The notes: generated by a model from the sequence alone, not told the origin. 64,000 bases of DNA from Rickettsia akari str. Hartford (GCF_000018205.1 NC_009881.1:248001-312000); one strand, 5' to 3'; positions 18,739 through 32,326 are shown, counted from the first letter of the stretch. A program made the numbers and translations.

Positions 18739-19089
18739 ACACTCCGAAGCTTAATAATATCACCCTACATGCAATAACCATTATAAAGCATTTTAAAAAT
18801 AATGAACATTTTAATAATATAGCTTGCATGTATAGAAGTAATATTATATTGTACACCACAAGACATTAACAAATTAACTAACTACTAACAAAAATTAAAC
18901 ATTACGATTATTATAAATATTAAATTATCATATAAAATCTACGTCACTACCCCGCATTATAACACATCAATATAAATTTCTTGATATAATATTTTTTTTC
19001 GTGTTAAATTATTTTTAACAATTACTTATTACTTAAATATTAATATCCTTAAGTAATTATTAATATTTATTCAATGAGAATTAGATATT

Positions 19090-21510
19090 ATGACAAAAAA
19101 TATAAATTCTAAACTTACCAAATTATTCTTACTTAGCTGTGCTAATGCGGCTATTATGACAGCTATGCCTATAAATGAAGATATAACTATTGCTGATATT
19201 TTAACTAAAAATGCATCATATACAGCTTTAACTGGACAAGCTCAGTGTGAAGGTATAAAAAATTTGGTAGCGAATGTAAATTTTAAAACAGTTTTAGAAC
19301 CAGATCGTAGAGTATTACAAGAAATTGTTATAAGAGATTTTGATACTCACAATACCAACTTAGGAGATATATTGCTCTTAGAGCAGAAAAAGATGCCTTA
19401 ATAAAAGGTATTGATGATGCTCCAAGAGAAAGTAGTTAGAAATAACAGAATCGGATGTCCAATGGTGGGGAATGCCAGCTCATGAACCTGCAGCAAGGAA
19501 TCTAGAGGTTGGTGCATGGTTTAATAAACCTAAAACTGCGATTGAAGAAAATGAAATTTGAAACACTATCTTAAAAGATAATTATTTAGTTGGTAAATTA
19601 AAAGAATATTATAATTTATTTACAGAATTTGAGAAAAATAAATGAGCAATACAAAAAGAGAGAAATGAATAAAAAGCAGAATTAGCTAAACAAAAATAAG
19701 CAAGAAGACAACAAAAAGAAGCGGATTTATTAGCAGCAGAGTAAGTAAATTTTAATGGATTAACTGAAGCAGAAAAACAACAATATGAAGCTGATAAAGA
19801 AGCAAAAGCAACATATGCATTACTAATGAAAGATCAAGAGCTGAATCAAGGAGCTAGAGCTATAGTAGCTAATGAAGATTTGTTTGCTAATTTATTAAAT
19901 GACGAAGAGCAGAAAGCTATAGGATTAGATTGGGTCTTTAAAAATGTGCATGAATCTATGCAAAAACTGATTACTAAAGAAAAAGTAAAAACGGCAACCT
20001 TATTAGCATTAGAAAAAATAGCACCGGTTATTGATAGAATAGAGTTTATAAATACGAAATCTGAAATTTTAGTAGAAGGTTTGCTAAATAATCAAGGCAA
20101 AGATATTGTTAATAAATTCAATGATTTATCCTTTAGTGATTAAATCAATTTAATAGTTAATAAATCTTTTAATAACAAAATTAATACAGTAGAACCTCAA
20201 ACCTTAACTGAAATTAACTATGTTGATTTAAAAGCAATTGAAAAAAACCGAAAGTAAGTGTAAACCAATTAATGAATTTCTATAACATATTAGCTGTAAC
20301 TAAAGCAAATTTAATGGATAGCACGACTGACTTAGCGTTAACACGAATTTCAGAAAATGAAATAACTGATCAAATACAAAAAGCTTTTAGTAAAGTATTA
20401 TCGTCTGAGCAAGATAGAAATGCAAATCGTATCACAACTTTATATGATAAAAAAGTTATATGGACTTTAGTAAGTAGCATTAATTCTAAGAATTTACTAA
20501 AAAAGTTTGATGAATTGAAAAATCAAAATCGTATTGCTGATTTAGATGGTATTAAATATGCTATAGATAAGCTTAAAAAATCTGAAAATAATTGAGATGA
20601 TAGAAGAAAGGAAGTTAGAGCAGCAACAGCTCATGTAGTTGTGGTTGTACCTGGTGCAGTTCAGGAAATTGAGTCAGACATAGAGAAGAAAATTTAAAGT
20701 TTAATGTGGATCGCACGAGCAGAAGCAGTGGTAGCTCATAATAACGGTAGACAAACTGCAGCAGCTGAGCAAATGAGACTCAAAGCCTAAACTCCAAAAG
20801 TAATTAATAAAGTTTTAGCACCTGCACTAAGCAAATCTGAAATAGATAAAGCAATGGTAGATAACGGCAATTGCGATGAAGAAACTTTAGGCAGAATAAC
20901 TAAAGAAGTCGCAAGAGTTTTGGATCATGAGTATCAAGGCGATAAAATGCACTTTTTATAAATATGGAAAATATGTTAAATGAGCAATATATAATTCTAT
21001 TCATGATATTATCACGCAAATGAACCGCAATGTTATATCGCATAGAATGTTCTCTAGTGCTGCTGGTGATGAAGATGAAAGAGTGTCAGATCATGATATT
21101 TTGGTTGCAAGTACTATTGCAATCGGTACATATAAGAATAATAATTATAGCGTTGCAATCTTATTAAGTTATAATCATCTTATGAATGGCGGTATTACTC
21201 TTACTCCAAATCTTGGGATCAGATACGGTTGCTTCGAAAGACGGCACCTCCCAAGAAAGTAATGTAGGTATTCAGCATTTGAGTATTGTTTCTAAAAAGC
21301 AGCATTTATGCAGCGGTATTTTAGGCGGTAGTGTAGCTTGAGCACCGGCAAATAGCTGAAGGTTTTAGTGTTATGCCTGCACTTCAAGCTTCTGTAGAAT
21401 ATTACTTTAATAATAAGAGTAAAACGCTTAATGCTAAAGTACAATTGCAAGATAAAGAAATTAATGAAACTATCGCATTACTAAAACAGCCTAAAGTCTT
21501 TTATCTCGTG
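19090..21510 (+). pseudogene. Degenerate Sca-family autotransporter
   Basis: The fragments begin with a signal-peptide-like MTKNINSKLTKLFLLSCANA. They continue through a long Lys/Glu-rich passenger (for example 19826-20143 and 20272-20595) and end with a beta-barrel-like stretch (GTYKNNNYSVAILLSYNHLM, NGGITLTPNLGIRYG, then VMPALQASVEYYF). The order signal peptide, repeat-rich passenger and barrel is that of Rickettsia surface cell antigens. At least three frameshifts and many in-frame stops are visible. The barrel's last strand is lost at the edge of the element at 21513. I cannot assign the Sca number. Confidence 0.75.
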
Positions 21511-21512
21511 TG

Positions 21513-21670
21513 GTATTGTTGCGTGGATACCTAATCGTCATTGCGAGGAGCGAAGCGACGCGTTAGTCTAGTCAAAAATTCTGTAAATCAGAAATTTTGA
21601 CTGGATTGCTGCGTCGAATTACTACGTAATTCTTCTCTCAATGACGGGAAAGAAGGTCCGCGCAACAATG
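21513..21670. repeat. Composite palindromic element after the sca relic
   Basis: Outer arms 'attgttgcgtgga' and 'tccgcgcaacaat', middle arms 'cgtcattgcgaggagcgaag' and 'ttctctcaatgacggg', and inner arms 'caaaaattctgtaaatcagaaattttga' form a three-layer hairpin. It caps the broken 3' end of the autotransporter. Confidence 0.85.
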
Positions 21671-21708
21671 TATTGCGGGAATGACGTAAGAACCATAAAT
21701 AATACTTA

Positions 21709-22155
21709 TTACTCGTCTCTTACTACTAAAACTGATATATCTGAATGACGGACGATTTTAGAAGCATTAGGTCCAAGCATATAATCTTTTAATTGTAGTC
21801 TTACTGCAGAGATTATTATTAAATCGGCTTTAATTTCATTAGAGTGCTTAATTATTTCATCATAAACAGCACCGCTAGCTATATAATAATCTGTTTCAAT
21901 TTCATCAGGAATATATTGTTTGATCAGTTCTTTGATTTGAGTCCGATACTTTGCTTTTTTCTCGGTTCTCCAATTTTGAGGTAAATAATCTTCAAACATT
22001 TTCGTACCGAATTCAGGAATTACATACATAAAATGTAATTTTGCTTGAAAGTGCGTTGCAAGCATTAAAGCCTTAGAAAGAATACCTTTTATAGATTTTT
22101 TATCATTTAAATCTATAGGTATAAGTATATTTTTAAATATAGTATTTTCAGACAT
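21709..22155 (-). CDS. Universal stress protein UspA family
   Basis: The 148-residue product has the single Usp fold: an N-terminal strand FKNILIPIDLNDKKSIKG (the conserved Asp of the ATP-binding type), the ALMLATHFQAKLHFMYV helix-strand, and a C-terminal GPNASKIVRHSDISVLVVRD (related to the G-x9-G-S/T nucleotide-binding motif, with weak glycines). Its targets are unknown. It ends the minus-strand run hscB-hscA-fdx-DUF2125-TAXI-usp and starts 9 bases after the TAXI gene. UspA proteins are often paired with TRAP/TAXI genes, which fits this spacing. Confidence 0.88.
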   Translation of the reverse strand: MSENTIFKNILIPIDLNDKKSIKGILSKALMLATHFQAKLHFMYVIPEFGTKMFEDYLPQNWRTEKKAKYRTQIKELIKQYIPDEIETDYYIASGAVYDEIIKHSNEIKADLIIISAVRLQLKDYMLGPNASKIVRHSDISVLVVRDE

Positions 22156-22164
22156 AAGATATTG

Positions 22165-23106
22165 TTAGTTTTTATTTCTTACTGAAGCATGTTTTGGTAG
22201 AACAAAATTTTTAGTATCCGCAAAATAGTGAAGATCGAGGTTATTTAATAAGTAATTAGAAAGTTTAAAATTTGCTACGTTTCTATGAAAAGCTCCGATA
22301 AATTTATCTAAAATATCACGATTCGCCTCATCTCTAGTTACTAGAATTGCCGATACTTTTACTGTAGTTTGATCATCGGTAATCCCTGGATATAAGCCCT
22401 TGTGAAGTATAGCTTTATGAAACGCTCTATTTTGTTTTATTAATTCTGCTATTTTATCATTTTCAACTGAAACGAAATCCACTTCACACTTATTAGCTAT
22501 TAAATTTACTAAGTGGTTAGAGTGGCCAACCATCATTATTATAGCATCTATTTCCTTATTACAGAATTTATCAATAGAATCTTCATAATTAATGTGTAGC
22601 TCTTCCGGTTCTTTAGAAAATTTATATAAAGAACGTATAGCATCATAGGTAATATTACTACTGGCAAATGCCGGACCGTTAGTTATTTTTTTTCCGTCAA
22701 TATCAGCAAAAACTTTTATTTTATCCTCATCTTTTACAATAACCGTAAAAAACTCATCATGTAGATTAAGTACCTGACGTAAATTTTGCATTTTTTCTTG
22801 ATCGTGATAATAACCTATGCCTTCATATGCTTCTACTGCAATATTAGCTTGCACTAGAGCTAAATCAATTTTGCCTTGTTGTAATAATTTTAAATTTTCT
22901 ATACTGCCGTTTGTTGCAATAACTTCGCATTTAATATGTTCATTATTTTTAGTATCATTTGTAATAGTCTTGCATAAATCAAGTCCAATAGCATAATATC
23001 CTTTTAAAATAGAGCCGGTACCGATTTTAATGACTTTTGGAGCAGCATAAATATTACTGCAAATAAGAAATAGGCTAATAATAGTAGCGAGTCTAAAATT
23101 ATTCAT
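22165..23106 (-). CDS. TAXI-family TRAP transporter solute-binding protein
   Basis: TAXI proteins bind a solute in the periplasm for a TRAP membrane permease. I start the gene at 23106 (MNNFRLATIIS), 4 bases after the upstream gene, which gives 313 residues. A signal peptide ends at NIYA/APK. The mature part begins KVIKIGTGSILKGYYAIGLD, the family's N-terminal signature (GTGxxxGxYYxxG), then LVQANIAVEAYEG and DGKKITNGPAFASSNITYDA. No TRAP permease genes are present, so its partner is elsewhere or absent. Confidence 0.88.
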   Translation of the reverse strand: MNNFRLATIISLFLICSNIYAAPKVIKIGTGSILKGYYAIGLDLCKTITNDTKNNEHIKCEVIATNGSIENLKLLQQGKIDLALVQANIAVEAYEGIGYYHDQEKMQNLRQVLNLHDEFFTVIVKDEDKIKVFADIDGKKITNGPAFASSNITYDAIRSLYKFSKEPEELHINYEDSIDKFCNKEIDAIIMMVGHSNHLVNLIANKCEVDFVSVENDKIAELIKQNRAFHKAILHKGLYPGITDDQTTVKVSAILVTRDEANRDILDKFIGAFHRNVANFKLSNYLLNNLDLHYFADTKNFVLPKHASVRNKN

Positions 23107-23110
23107 AAAA

Positions 23111-24181
23111 CTAATTTGGATTATTTTCGGTGTTTTGGGCTTCTTTATGTTTACCAAGTTTTAGTTCTAGTAAATTAATAGAACCGATATTGATTCCTTT
23201 GTCTGAAAACTCAATATCAAACTTAGCTTTTTCTATATTGTTATAAGCCGAATTTGCATCATTTTGATCTGTATTTAATTGCTCGTTGGAAGTTTGATTA
23301 ATTGCTTTAGCAATAATTGTTTTAATTATTTGCTTAGAAAAAATAATATTATTCGGTAATAATTTATCAACTATGGAATTATAATTTTCCAGCTCAAAAT
23401 ATAATTTTCCTTTCGGTAATTTATTGGCAAAGAATTGTAAAGCACCGTTTAAATTAACTTTATAATCATTATCACAAGTAAAAATAAATCTTTCTATATT
23501 AAAATTTTGTAAAATAGCTGCATCTTCTTCATCTTCAGCAAATTTTACAGAAGCAGCAATATCTAAATTAGCATTTTTAAAATTTAAAATATCTTTTTCT
23601 GAATAATAATTCATATTTAAGAATAAGGATATACTTTCCTCACTTGCTAGATGCTGTTTTTTGATCAGAAATGCTAAATCATTAATTTTAAAGACTTTTT
23701 GATTATCTTTAAATATCGATAATGCTTTATTATTTAACTGAATTGATTTTAATATTTCTTTTAAATTATCATCTTTTGATATTTTATATAAAGGTTTATT
23801 AAATTTTCCTATACCATTTATGTCATCATCGCTGCGTATATTATAGGTAAATGTTTTATCGCCGTAATTATCGACTTCTTTAATAAAAGGACCGAAATTA
23901 AGAGCGGCTCTTTTAGTACTAAAAGCTATATTCAGGACAATATTTTTGCATGTAAATTCTTTAGAATTTACATGATCAATGAATTTTACTTTAGGATCAG
24001 TTATTGTAATTTTCCAATTAAACGGATAGCCTGAAAACTTAATCGCATTATAAGATATCTTACGATTATCGGATCCAGAATTTTTAATTAAACTTACAAC
24101 GTTATTTTTTATAGTATATGCAGTGGAAAACCATACTGTAGTAAAGGCTAAAAACACAAAAAGAAGTATTTTACGTATCAC
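23111..24181 (-). CDS. DUF2125-like envelope protein
   Basis: The 356-residue product has one N-terminal membrane segment or signal anchor ([20 protein letters not shown]). Next comes [17 protein letters not shown], a phrase close to the DUF2125 'SGFPFRxxxxLTxP' pattern. The rest is a beta-rich outer domain. The role is unknown, but its shape suggests an inner-membrane-anchored periplasmic protein. It lies 12 bases after fdx and 4 bases before the TAXI gene, so it is probably co-transcribed. A larger relative-looking protein lies at 56742-58343. Confidence 0.65.
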   Translation of the reverse strand: MIRKILLFVFLAFTTVWFSTAYTIKNNVVSLIKNSGSDNRKISYNAIKFSGYPFNWKITITDPKVKFIDHVNSKEFTCKNIVLNIAFSTKRAALNFGPFIKEVDNYGDKTFTYNIRSDDDINGIGKFNKPLYKISKDDNLKEILKSIQLNNKALSIFKDNQKVFKINDLAFLIKKQHLASEESISLFLNMNYYSEKDILNFKNANLDIAASVKFAEDEEDAAILQNFNIERFIFTCDNDYKVNLNGALQFFANKLPKGKLYFELENYNSIVDKLLPNNIIFSKQIIKTIIAKAINQTSNEQLNTDQNDANSAYNNIEKAKFDIEFSDKGINIGSINLLELKLGKHKEAQNTENNPN

Positions 24182-24193
24182 TTTTTTAATCCA

Positions 24194-24532
24194 TTATAAT
24201 TTTATATTACGAGTAGCAGAAGGAAGGCGTACTTTTATTCCGTCTAACGCTTCGGTTAAAATAATTTGACATCCCAATCTAGAAGTATCGGTAAGACCGA
24301 AGGCTAAGTCAAGCATATCTTCCTCTGCTTCCGTAGGTTTTTTTAATTTGTTGTAAAATTCGTCTTCTAAAATAACGTGACAAGTAGCACAAGCAAGCGA
24401 TCCTTCACAAGCTCCTTCAAGATCTAGATCATTACTATGGGCAATTTCTAAAATAGAAAGCCCTATCGGTGCTTCTACTGTTTTTTCTTCTCCATCATTT
24501 ATAATAAATGTTACTTTTATTTTTCCTGACAT
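24194..24532 (-). CDS. fdx: [2Fe-2S] ferredoxin of the Isc system
   Basis: This adrenodoxin-type ferredoxin gives electrons to Fe-S cluster assembly. The 112-residue product has the cluster cysteines in [17 protein letters not shown] (C-x5-C-x2-C) and a fourth in RLGCQIIL. It ends in [11 protein letters not shown], like other Isc ferredoxins. hscA lies 61 bases upstream on the same strand, and hscB precedes it, the standard hscB-hscA-fdx order. Other isc genes (iscS, iscU, iscA) are not in the window, apart from an IscX-like gene at 37477. Confidence 0.95.
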   Translation of the reverse strand: MSGKIKVTFIINDGEEKTVEAPIGLSILEIAHSNDLDLEGACEGSLACATCHVILEDEFYNKLKKPTEAEEDMLDLAFGLTDTSRLGCQIILTEALDGIKVRLPSATRNIKL

Positions 24533-24593
24533 TCTGCTTATTTTTCCTTATCTAAATTAGTTCGATGATATATAATATTTTATATAACTGAGA

Positions 24594-26881
<2,288 letters not shown>

Positions 26882-26916
26882 CTATATTATTTTAGGTTTT
26901 ATTGTATGGCTCATTT

Positions 26917-26947
26917 ATGTCACGCCTGCGAAAGCTGGAATGACATA
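26917..26947. repeat. Short palindromic remnant
   Basis: 'atgtcacgcctgcgaaagc' followed by 'tggaatgacat' is a reduced arm pair lacking most of the core. It lies in the short divergent gap between hscB and rnhB, with 'tggctc' and 'catgcag' outer traces. Confidence 0.6.
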
Positions 26948-27013
26948 ATCCATGCAGCGATATCAATTTTTTAAATTAAGCTAGTATACATTAAAAATTA
27001 AAAAAATACAATT

Positions 27014-27595
27014 ATGGAAGTAGACCTATTACATTTTGAAAAAAAATATCATAACTATATTGTAGCAGGTATAGATGAAGCAGGTAGAGGACCCCTAGCA
27101 GGTCCGGTGGTCGCAAGTGCCGTTATAATAGATAACGCTAATATTATACATGGCATTAAGGATTCTAAAAAGCTTTCTAAAAAGAAAAGAGCATTACTAT
27201 ATGAGCAAATAACTAGTAATTATGTTTGGGCAGTTGCTATTATTACCCACACCGAAATTGATAAGATCAATATATTAGAGGCAACTAAAAAAGCTTGTTC
27301 TATTGCTGCAGCAAATCTTAATGTTAAGCCTGAAATAGTTTTAGTTGACGGTAATATGCAGTTTAGTGATGAAAGATTTATCAGTATAGTTAACGGTGAT
27401 AATTTATCGTTATCAATTGCAGCAGCTTCTATTATCGCAAAAGTTACTAGGGATCGTTTGATGCTAGAATTAAGTGCTAAATTTCCACAATATTTATGGC
27501 ACAAAAATTCCGGTTACGGTACCAAAGAGCATCTAGAAGCTATTAATAAATACGGCTTATCACCGTATCATAGAAAAAGCTTTAAGTGTTGTTAA
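27014..27595 (+). CDS. rnhB: Ribonuclease HII
   Basis: RNase HII cuts RNA at RNA-DNA junctions, so it removes single ribonucleotides and primer ends. The 193-residue product has the acidic site in AGIDEAGRGPLAGPVVASAV (Asp-Glu), LVDGNM (Asp) and AAASIIAKVTRDR with the final acidic residue. The family phrase HKNSGYGTKEHLEAINKYGLS closes the domain. The length is typical. It is convergent with uvrB across a palindromic element. Confidence 0.97.
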   Translation: MEVDLLHFEKKYHNYIVAGIDEAGRGPLAGPVVASAVIIDNANIIHGIKDSKKLSKKKRALLYEQITSNYVWAVAIITHTEIDKINILEATKKACSIAAANLNVKPEIVLVDGNMQFSDERFISIVNGDNLSLSIAAASIIAKVTRDRLMLELSAKFPQYLWHKNSGYGTKEHLEAINKYGLSPYHRKSFKCC

Positions 27596-27631
27596 TGTGC
27601 GTTGTTGTATGGATAGAAAAACCTTCTGGGG

Positions 27632-27750
27632 GTCATCCCGTGGCTTGACCACGGGATCCAGAAAAAAGCGAAATAAATCGAGCTTTTAGTTTTAAGAAAT
27701 TGTTATATTTATATTTTTTACTGGATCCCGTGGTCAAGCCACGGGATGAC
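27632..27750. repeat. Palindromic element between rnhB and uvrB
   Basis: Arms 'gtcatcccgtggcttgaccacgggatccag' and 'ctggatcccgtggtcaagccacgggatgac' are almost perfectly complementary. Each arm also folds on itself, so the RNA can form a cruciform-like structure. As the only sequence between two convergent genes, it may act as a bidirectional terminator. Confidence 0.9.
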
Positions 27751-27758
27751 AATCGGTT

Positions 27759-29744
27759 TTAGCTTAACTCACGTGCTGCCGCTTCTAGAGTTTTTAGCTG
27801 ATCTCGAAGTTTTGCGGCTTGTTCAAATTCAAGATTACTTGCGGCTTTAAGCATTTCTTTGTTTAGTTTGTTGATATTAGCTTTTAACTTAGCAGTGTTA
27901 TCAAATAAAGTATGAGCTTGTTTTGTATCACACTTACTATCGACTCTTTCAAGTGTTGCTAAAGCGTGAATAGCACGGTTGATAGTCTTTGGAATTATGC
28001 CGTGTTTTTCATTATATTCCTGCTGAATTTGTCTTCTACGCAACGTTTCACTAAGAGCTTTATCGATCGATTTAGTCATTTTATCGGCATAAAGTATGAC
28101 TCTGCCCTCACTATTTCTTGCAGCTCTTCCGATCGTTTGTATTAACGATACTTCCGACCGTAAAAATCCCTCTTTATCTGCATCAAGTATAGCAACTAAG
28201 CCGCATTCAGGGATATCAAGCCCCTCTCTTAATAGATTAATACCGACTAAAATATCGATAGTACCTTGTCTTAAATCTTGTAAAATCTCGATGCGTTCTA
28301 GAGTATGCACGTTAGAATGCAAGTAGGAAGTTTTATATTTTAGTTCCTGCAAATAGGCGGTTAAATCTTCAGCCATTTTTTTAGTTAAGGTGGTGACTAA
28401 GACACGTAAGCCTTTAGCGACAGTGGCTTGAATTTCGCTAATTAAATCCTCAACCTGTTTGGTGGCCGGCTTTATAATACATTCAGGATCAAGCAGTCCC
28501 GTAGGTCTGATAATCAGCTCTACTACAGTGCCTCCGGTTTCTTCTAACTCGAACGGTCCCGGGGTTGCCGATACAAAAACGGTTTGCGGTCTAAATTTTT
28601 CCCATTCTTCAAATTTTAAAGGTCTGTTATCAAGAGCAGAAGGCAGACGAAACCCATGCTCTACCAATACTTCTTTCCTTGCTCGATCGCTGTTATACAT
28701 CGCTTTAATTTGTGGTACGGATACGTGGCTTTCATCAACAAATAATAACGCATCTTTCGGCAAGTATTCGAATAATGTCGGTGGTGGCTCACCGGCATTA
28801 CGACCGGTAAAGAATCTTGAATAATTTTCAACGCCTTTACAGCTGCCTGTTTCCGTTAACATTTCAAGATCATATTGAGTACGTTGATTTAGCCTTTGAG
28901 TTTCAAGCAGTTTATTTTGCGACTTTAAGAACTCTAAGCGTTTTTGTAATTCTTCCTCAATACCTGATATGGCATTATTGACCGTATCTTGTGGCATCAC
29001 AAAGTGTGAATGACCAAAGACTATAGCTTTATCAAGCTTAGCAAGTTTTTCACCTGTTAGTGGGTCAAATTCGTGGATATATTCGAGTTCATTACTGAAA
29101 AACGATAAACGCCAAGCTTTATCACTATAATGTGAGGGGAAAATATCAATGTTGTCGCCTTTAACCCTAAAGCAGCCACGCTCAAACCCCATATCGTTAC
29201 GTTTATATTGTAGATTTATCAAATCATTTAGTAGTTTATCACGAGGGTAGCTTTTACCAGGTTCTAGATTAACGGTCATTTGGTAATATAGATCAGGAGA
29301 GCCAAGTCCGTAAATACAGGAAACGGAAGCAACTACTATAACATCACGACGCTCTAATAACGATCTTGTAGCAGAATGACGCATTAAATCAATGTGTTCA
29401 TTAATTGATGAATCTTTTTCGATAAAAGTATCGGTGCGTGCTATATAAGCTTCGGGTTGGTAGTAATCATAATATGAGACAAAATATTCAACGGCGTTCT
29501 TTGGAAAAATCGACTTCATTTCTGAATAAATTTGAGCAGCTAAAGTTTTATTATGTGCCATTATAAGAGTAGGGCGATTAGTTCTCTCTATAATATTTGC
29601 CATAGTAAATGTTTTGCCTGACCCCGTAATACCAAGCAACATTTGTGAGCGTTTTTTACTATTTAATCCTGCTATAATTTCATCTATTGCTTTTGGTTGA
29701 TCGCCTGCCGGTTTATATTCTGAGATAAGAGAAAAATGATTCAT
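27759..29744 (-). CDS. uvrB: Excinuclease ABC subunit B
   Basis: UvrB is the damage-verifying helicase-like subunit of nucleotide excision repair. The 661-residue product has Walker [16 protein letters not shown], the beta-hairpin region [25 protein letters not shown] (Walker B, DESH), the helicase motifs [17 protein letters not shown] and QTIGRAARN, and the C-terminal UVR helix pair ([18 protein letters not shown]) that contacts UvrC. The length is standard. It stands alone. Confidence 0.98.
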   Translation of the reverse strand: MNHFSLISEYKPAGDQPKAIDEIIAGLNSKKRSQMLLGITGSGKTFTMANIIERTNRPTLIMAHNKTLAAQIYSEMKSIFPKNAVEYFVSYYDYYQPEAYIARTDTFIEKDSSINEHIDLMRHSATRSLLERRDVIVVASVSCIYGLGSPDLYYQMTVNLEPGKSYPRDKLLNDLINLQYKRNDMGFERGCFRVKGDNIDIFPSHYSDKAWRLSFFSNELEYIHEFDPLTGEKLAKLDKAIVFGHSHFVMPQDTVNNAISGIEEELQKRLEFLKSQNKLLETQRLNQRTQYDLEMLTETGSCKGVENYSRFFTGRNAGEPPPTLFEYLPKDALLFVDESHVSVPQIKAMYNSDRARKEVLVEHGFRLPSALDNRPLKFEEWEKFRPQTVFVSATPGPFELEETGGTVVELIIRPTGLLDPECIIKPATKQVEDLISEIQATVAKGLRVLVTTLTKKMAEDLTAYLQELKYKTSYLHSNVHTLERIEILQDLRQGTIDILVGINLLREGLDIPECGLVAILDADKEGFLRSEVSLIQTIGRAARNSEGRVILYADKMTKSIDKALSETLRRRQIQQEYNEKHGIIPKTINRAIHALATLERVDSKCDTKQAHTLFDNTAKLKANINKLNKEMLKAASNLEFEQAAKLRDQLKTLEAAARELS

Positions 29745-29814
29745 ACATTTTTACTTGCTTAAAAAACTATAGTTTAAGATAATATATTAAAACCTAACAA
29801 AAAAATATAACATT

Positions 29815-30108
29815 ATGAATAAAGCTATATTACACACAATTATTATTTATACTCTCGTGAGTTGTCCTTATTGCATAAAAGCTAAAGCATTGCTTGATGA
29901 GCAAAATATTGCTTATGAGGAAATTGAAGTAAGTAATTTGACTCAGGCAGAGAAAGAAAAATTTATTAAGAAATCCGGTGGTAAAGGAACTGTTCCACAG
30001 ATATTTATAGATAATATGCATGTTGGCGGGTGTGATGATTTATTTGATCTTGAAAAAGAGGGGAGGCTAGATAAGTTGCTGGAAGGGCAACCGAAGAAGA
30101 GTATTTAA
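29815..30108 (+). CDS. grxC: Glutaredoxin (dithiol, CPYC type)
   Basis: A small thiol-disulfide enzyme that uses glutathione to reduce disulfides. The 97-residue product has the active site SCPYCIKAKALL, the cis-Pro motif TVPQIFID, and the GGCDD motif that binds glutathione. An 8-residue N-terminal extension precedes the thioredoxin-fold strand. The downstream repeat begins right after its stop codon. Confidence 0.94.
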   Translation: MNKAILHTIIIYTLVSCPYCIKAKALLDEQNIAYEEIEVSNLTQAEKEKFIKKSGGKGTVPQIFIDNMHVGGCDDLFDLEKEGRLDKLLEGQPKKSI

Positions 30109-30110
30109 AA

Positions 30111-30492
30111 TGTCATCCCGCGGCTTGACCGCGGGATCCAAAACAATATACAAGCAACTTGTGTTATAAAATGAAAGAATATTACGTTTATATACTTTCT
30201 AATAAATGTAATGGTACGTTGTATGTTGGTGTGACTTCTAATAATTATAAGGCGTATTTGGCAACATCAACAGAAGTTCACAAAAAGTTTTACCACAAAA
30301 TACGATATAGATAAATTAGTTTGAGCAGTTTAATGATATAAACCTTGCAATTGGTTGTGAAAAACGTTTAAAAGAATATAAAAAAAATGTGAGTTTAATT
30401 TAATTAATTCTAGTAATCCTGATTTGAAGGATTTACACGAAGAATTTTTAAAGTAAATTTTTGGATACCGCGATCAAGTCGCGGTATGACAC
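30111..30492. repeat. Palindromic element split by a GIY-YIG relic
   Basis: The left arm 'tgtcatcccgcggcttgacc' lies at 30111-30140, and the right arm 'gataccgcgatcaagtcgcg' with 'gtatgaca' lies at 30462-30492. Normal elements have about 60-70 bases between arms. Here about 320 bases lie between them, filled by the GIY-YIG relic, so either the relic was inserted into an element or two elements flank it. Confidence 0.6.
30171..30456 (+). pseudogene. GIY-YIG nuclease-domain protein remnant
   Basis: The start reads MKEYYVYILSNKCNGTLYVG, the YVYI...GTLYVGVT core of the small GIY-YIG (UPF0213-like) family. Further fragments in other frames read KYDIDKLV, then EKRLKEYKK and NSSNPDLKDLHEEFLK, the family's C-terminus. 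A deletion after VGVTSNN and at least two frame changes make it a pseudogene. Such genes are numerous and often broken in Rickettsia. Confidence 0.7.
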
Positions 30493-30501
30493 TGAATAAC
30501 A

Positions 30502-32269
30502 ATGCCTAACCACAACAACCACAAAAATTCATTCTATCTACTTCTGCCCTATTTATGGTCGAAAGGTTTTGATATACGCCTGTGTATTGTTGCCTATCTT
30601 ATCTGTCGAGTCATAGCTAAAGTAATAAATATTTTAGTTCCGATTGTTTATAAATATATAATAGACGATCTAAATAAAAATTTTGCTCCTTCTGGTATTA
30701 TCGGTATTATTATTGCATATGGCGGAACAAAAATACTTGTTCAAATTTTCAGTGAATTACGAAATATTTTTTTCTCAAAAGTAGGGCATCAAGCAACCCG
30801 CTGAGTTGCTCTAAATGTCTTTAAGCACATGCATAATTTAAGTATGCGTTTTTACATTACTAGAAAAACAGGTGGCTTAAGTATGTCAATAGAGAGTTGT
30901 ACTAAAGGTATTGAAATGGTGATAAGGTTGTCGTTATTTAATATCGTTCCAACAGGTGTAGAAATAATACGTGTAAGCGGGATCTTGTGGTATGTGTATG
31001 GTATTTAGTTTGCCGTGACTATCTTAATAACCATGATAGTTTATGTTTGTTATACTTTCAAAATCAGTACTTGGCACATTTCTGTTGCATGAGCAATGAA
31101 CCACAGCGACAACACAGCCAATAATAGAGCGAGCGATAGTTTACTGAATTTTGAGACTGTAAAATATTGCGGAAATGAAGAATATGAGGCACAGAAATTT
31201 GATGCAGCAATGCAAATTTATGAAAAAGTTTCAACTAAAACCACTAACAGTTTATCGATTTTAAATGTAGGGTAGGCTGTTATTATCTCGCTTGGTCTTG
31301 TGGCTTTAATGATACTTTCAGTAAATGCTGTTCATAAGAATAAAATGACCGTCGGTGATTTAATTATGATTAATACTTACCTGTTCCAGTTATCAATTCC
31401 GCTTTCAATGCGCGGCTTTGCTTATAGAGAGATTAAAAGTGCTTTAATCAGCATGGAAGATATGTTTAAGCTGTTAGATATACCGGCAGAAGTACAAGAT
31501 GCGGTAGATGCTAAGGAGATAATTATCTAAGAAGGTGAAGTGAGTTTCGAGAATGTTAGATTCGCTTATAATCAGGAACGTCTGATTTTGCATAATATAA
31601 GCTTTACGATTAAGAGCAGTAAAACACTCGCAGTAGTCGGTAGTAGCGGTGCAGGTAAATCGACTATATCACGCTTGTTGTTCAGATTGTACGATATCAA
31701 CAGTGGTAGCATTACTATAGATAATCAAGATATACGCGAAGTCACGCAACGAACGCTACGTAAATCTATCGTAATTGTCCCGCAAGAGACGGTATTGTTT
31801 AATGAGATGATATATTAGAATATCGCATACGGTAATAATGCAGCACGCTATGACGAAGTTATAGCAGCCTCAAAAAATGCTCATATTCATAAGTTTATTA
31901 GCACGCTACCCGAAGGTTGTGAGATGCAGGTAGGAGAGCGAGGTTTGAAGCTTTCGGGCGGTGAAAAACAGCGTATTGTAATCGCAAGAACGTTACTCAA
32001 AAATCCGTCACTATATGTTTTTGATGAAGCAACAAATTCGCTTGATACTAAAACCGACAAGCTAATTCAAGCAAGTCTTAAAGAGATCTTAGCCCACCAT
32101 ACTACTCTTAATCATTGCTCATAGACTATCCACTATTATAGATACAGACGAGATTATTGTTTTAGATAACGTCTATATAGTTGAACGAGGCAAGCATAAA
32201 ATCTTACTCCGGCACAAAGGCTATTACGCTGAACTTTGGTATAAATATCAGGAAGAAGAACATTCTTAA
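30502..32269 (+). pseudogene. Atm1/HMT1-type ABC exporter, degenerate
   Basis: The gene keeps one frame through nearly 1.6 kb yet carries in-frame stops at 30802, 31006, 31090, 31273, 31528 and 31816, and a frameshift near 32100. Recognisable parts are a six-helix transmembrane domain, Walker A VVGSSGAGKSTISRLLF, SIVIVPQETVLFNEMIY, the signature [18 protein letters not shown] and Walker [14 protein letters not shown]. The VPQxTVLFNxxIYxNIAYG phrase is typical of Atm1, the mitochondrial exporter linked to Fe-S maturation. In this strain it should be inactive. Confidence 0.8.
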
Positions 32270-32326
32270 AATTTATCATTATATCACCTATAAGTTTTAT
32301 TAAGTGGTTTGGTCACACCGGCTCAA

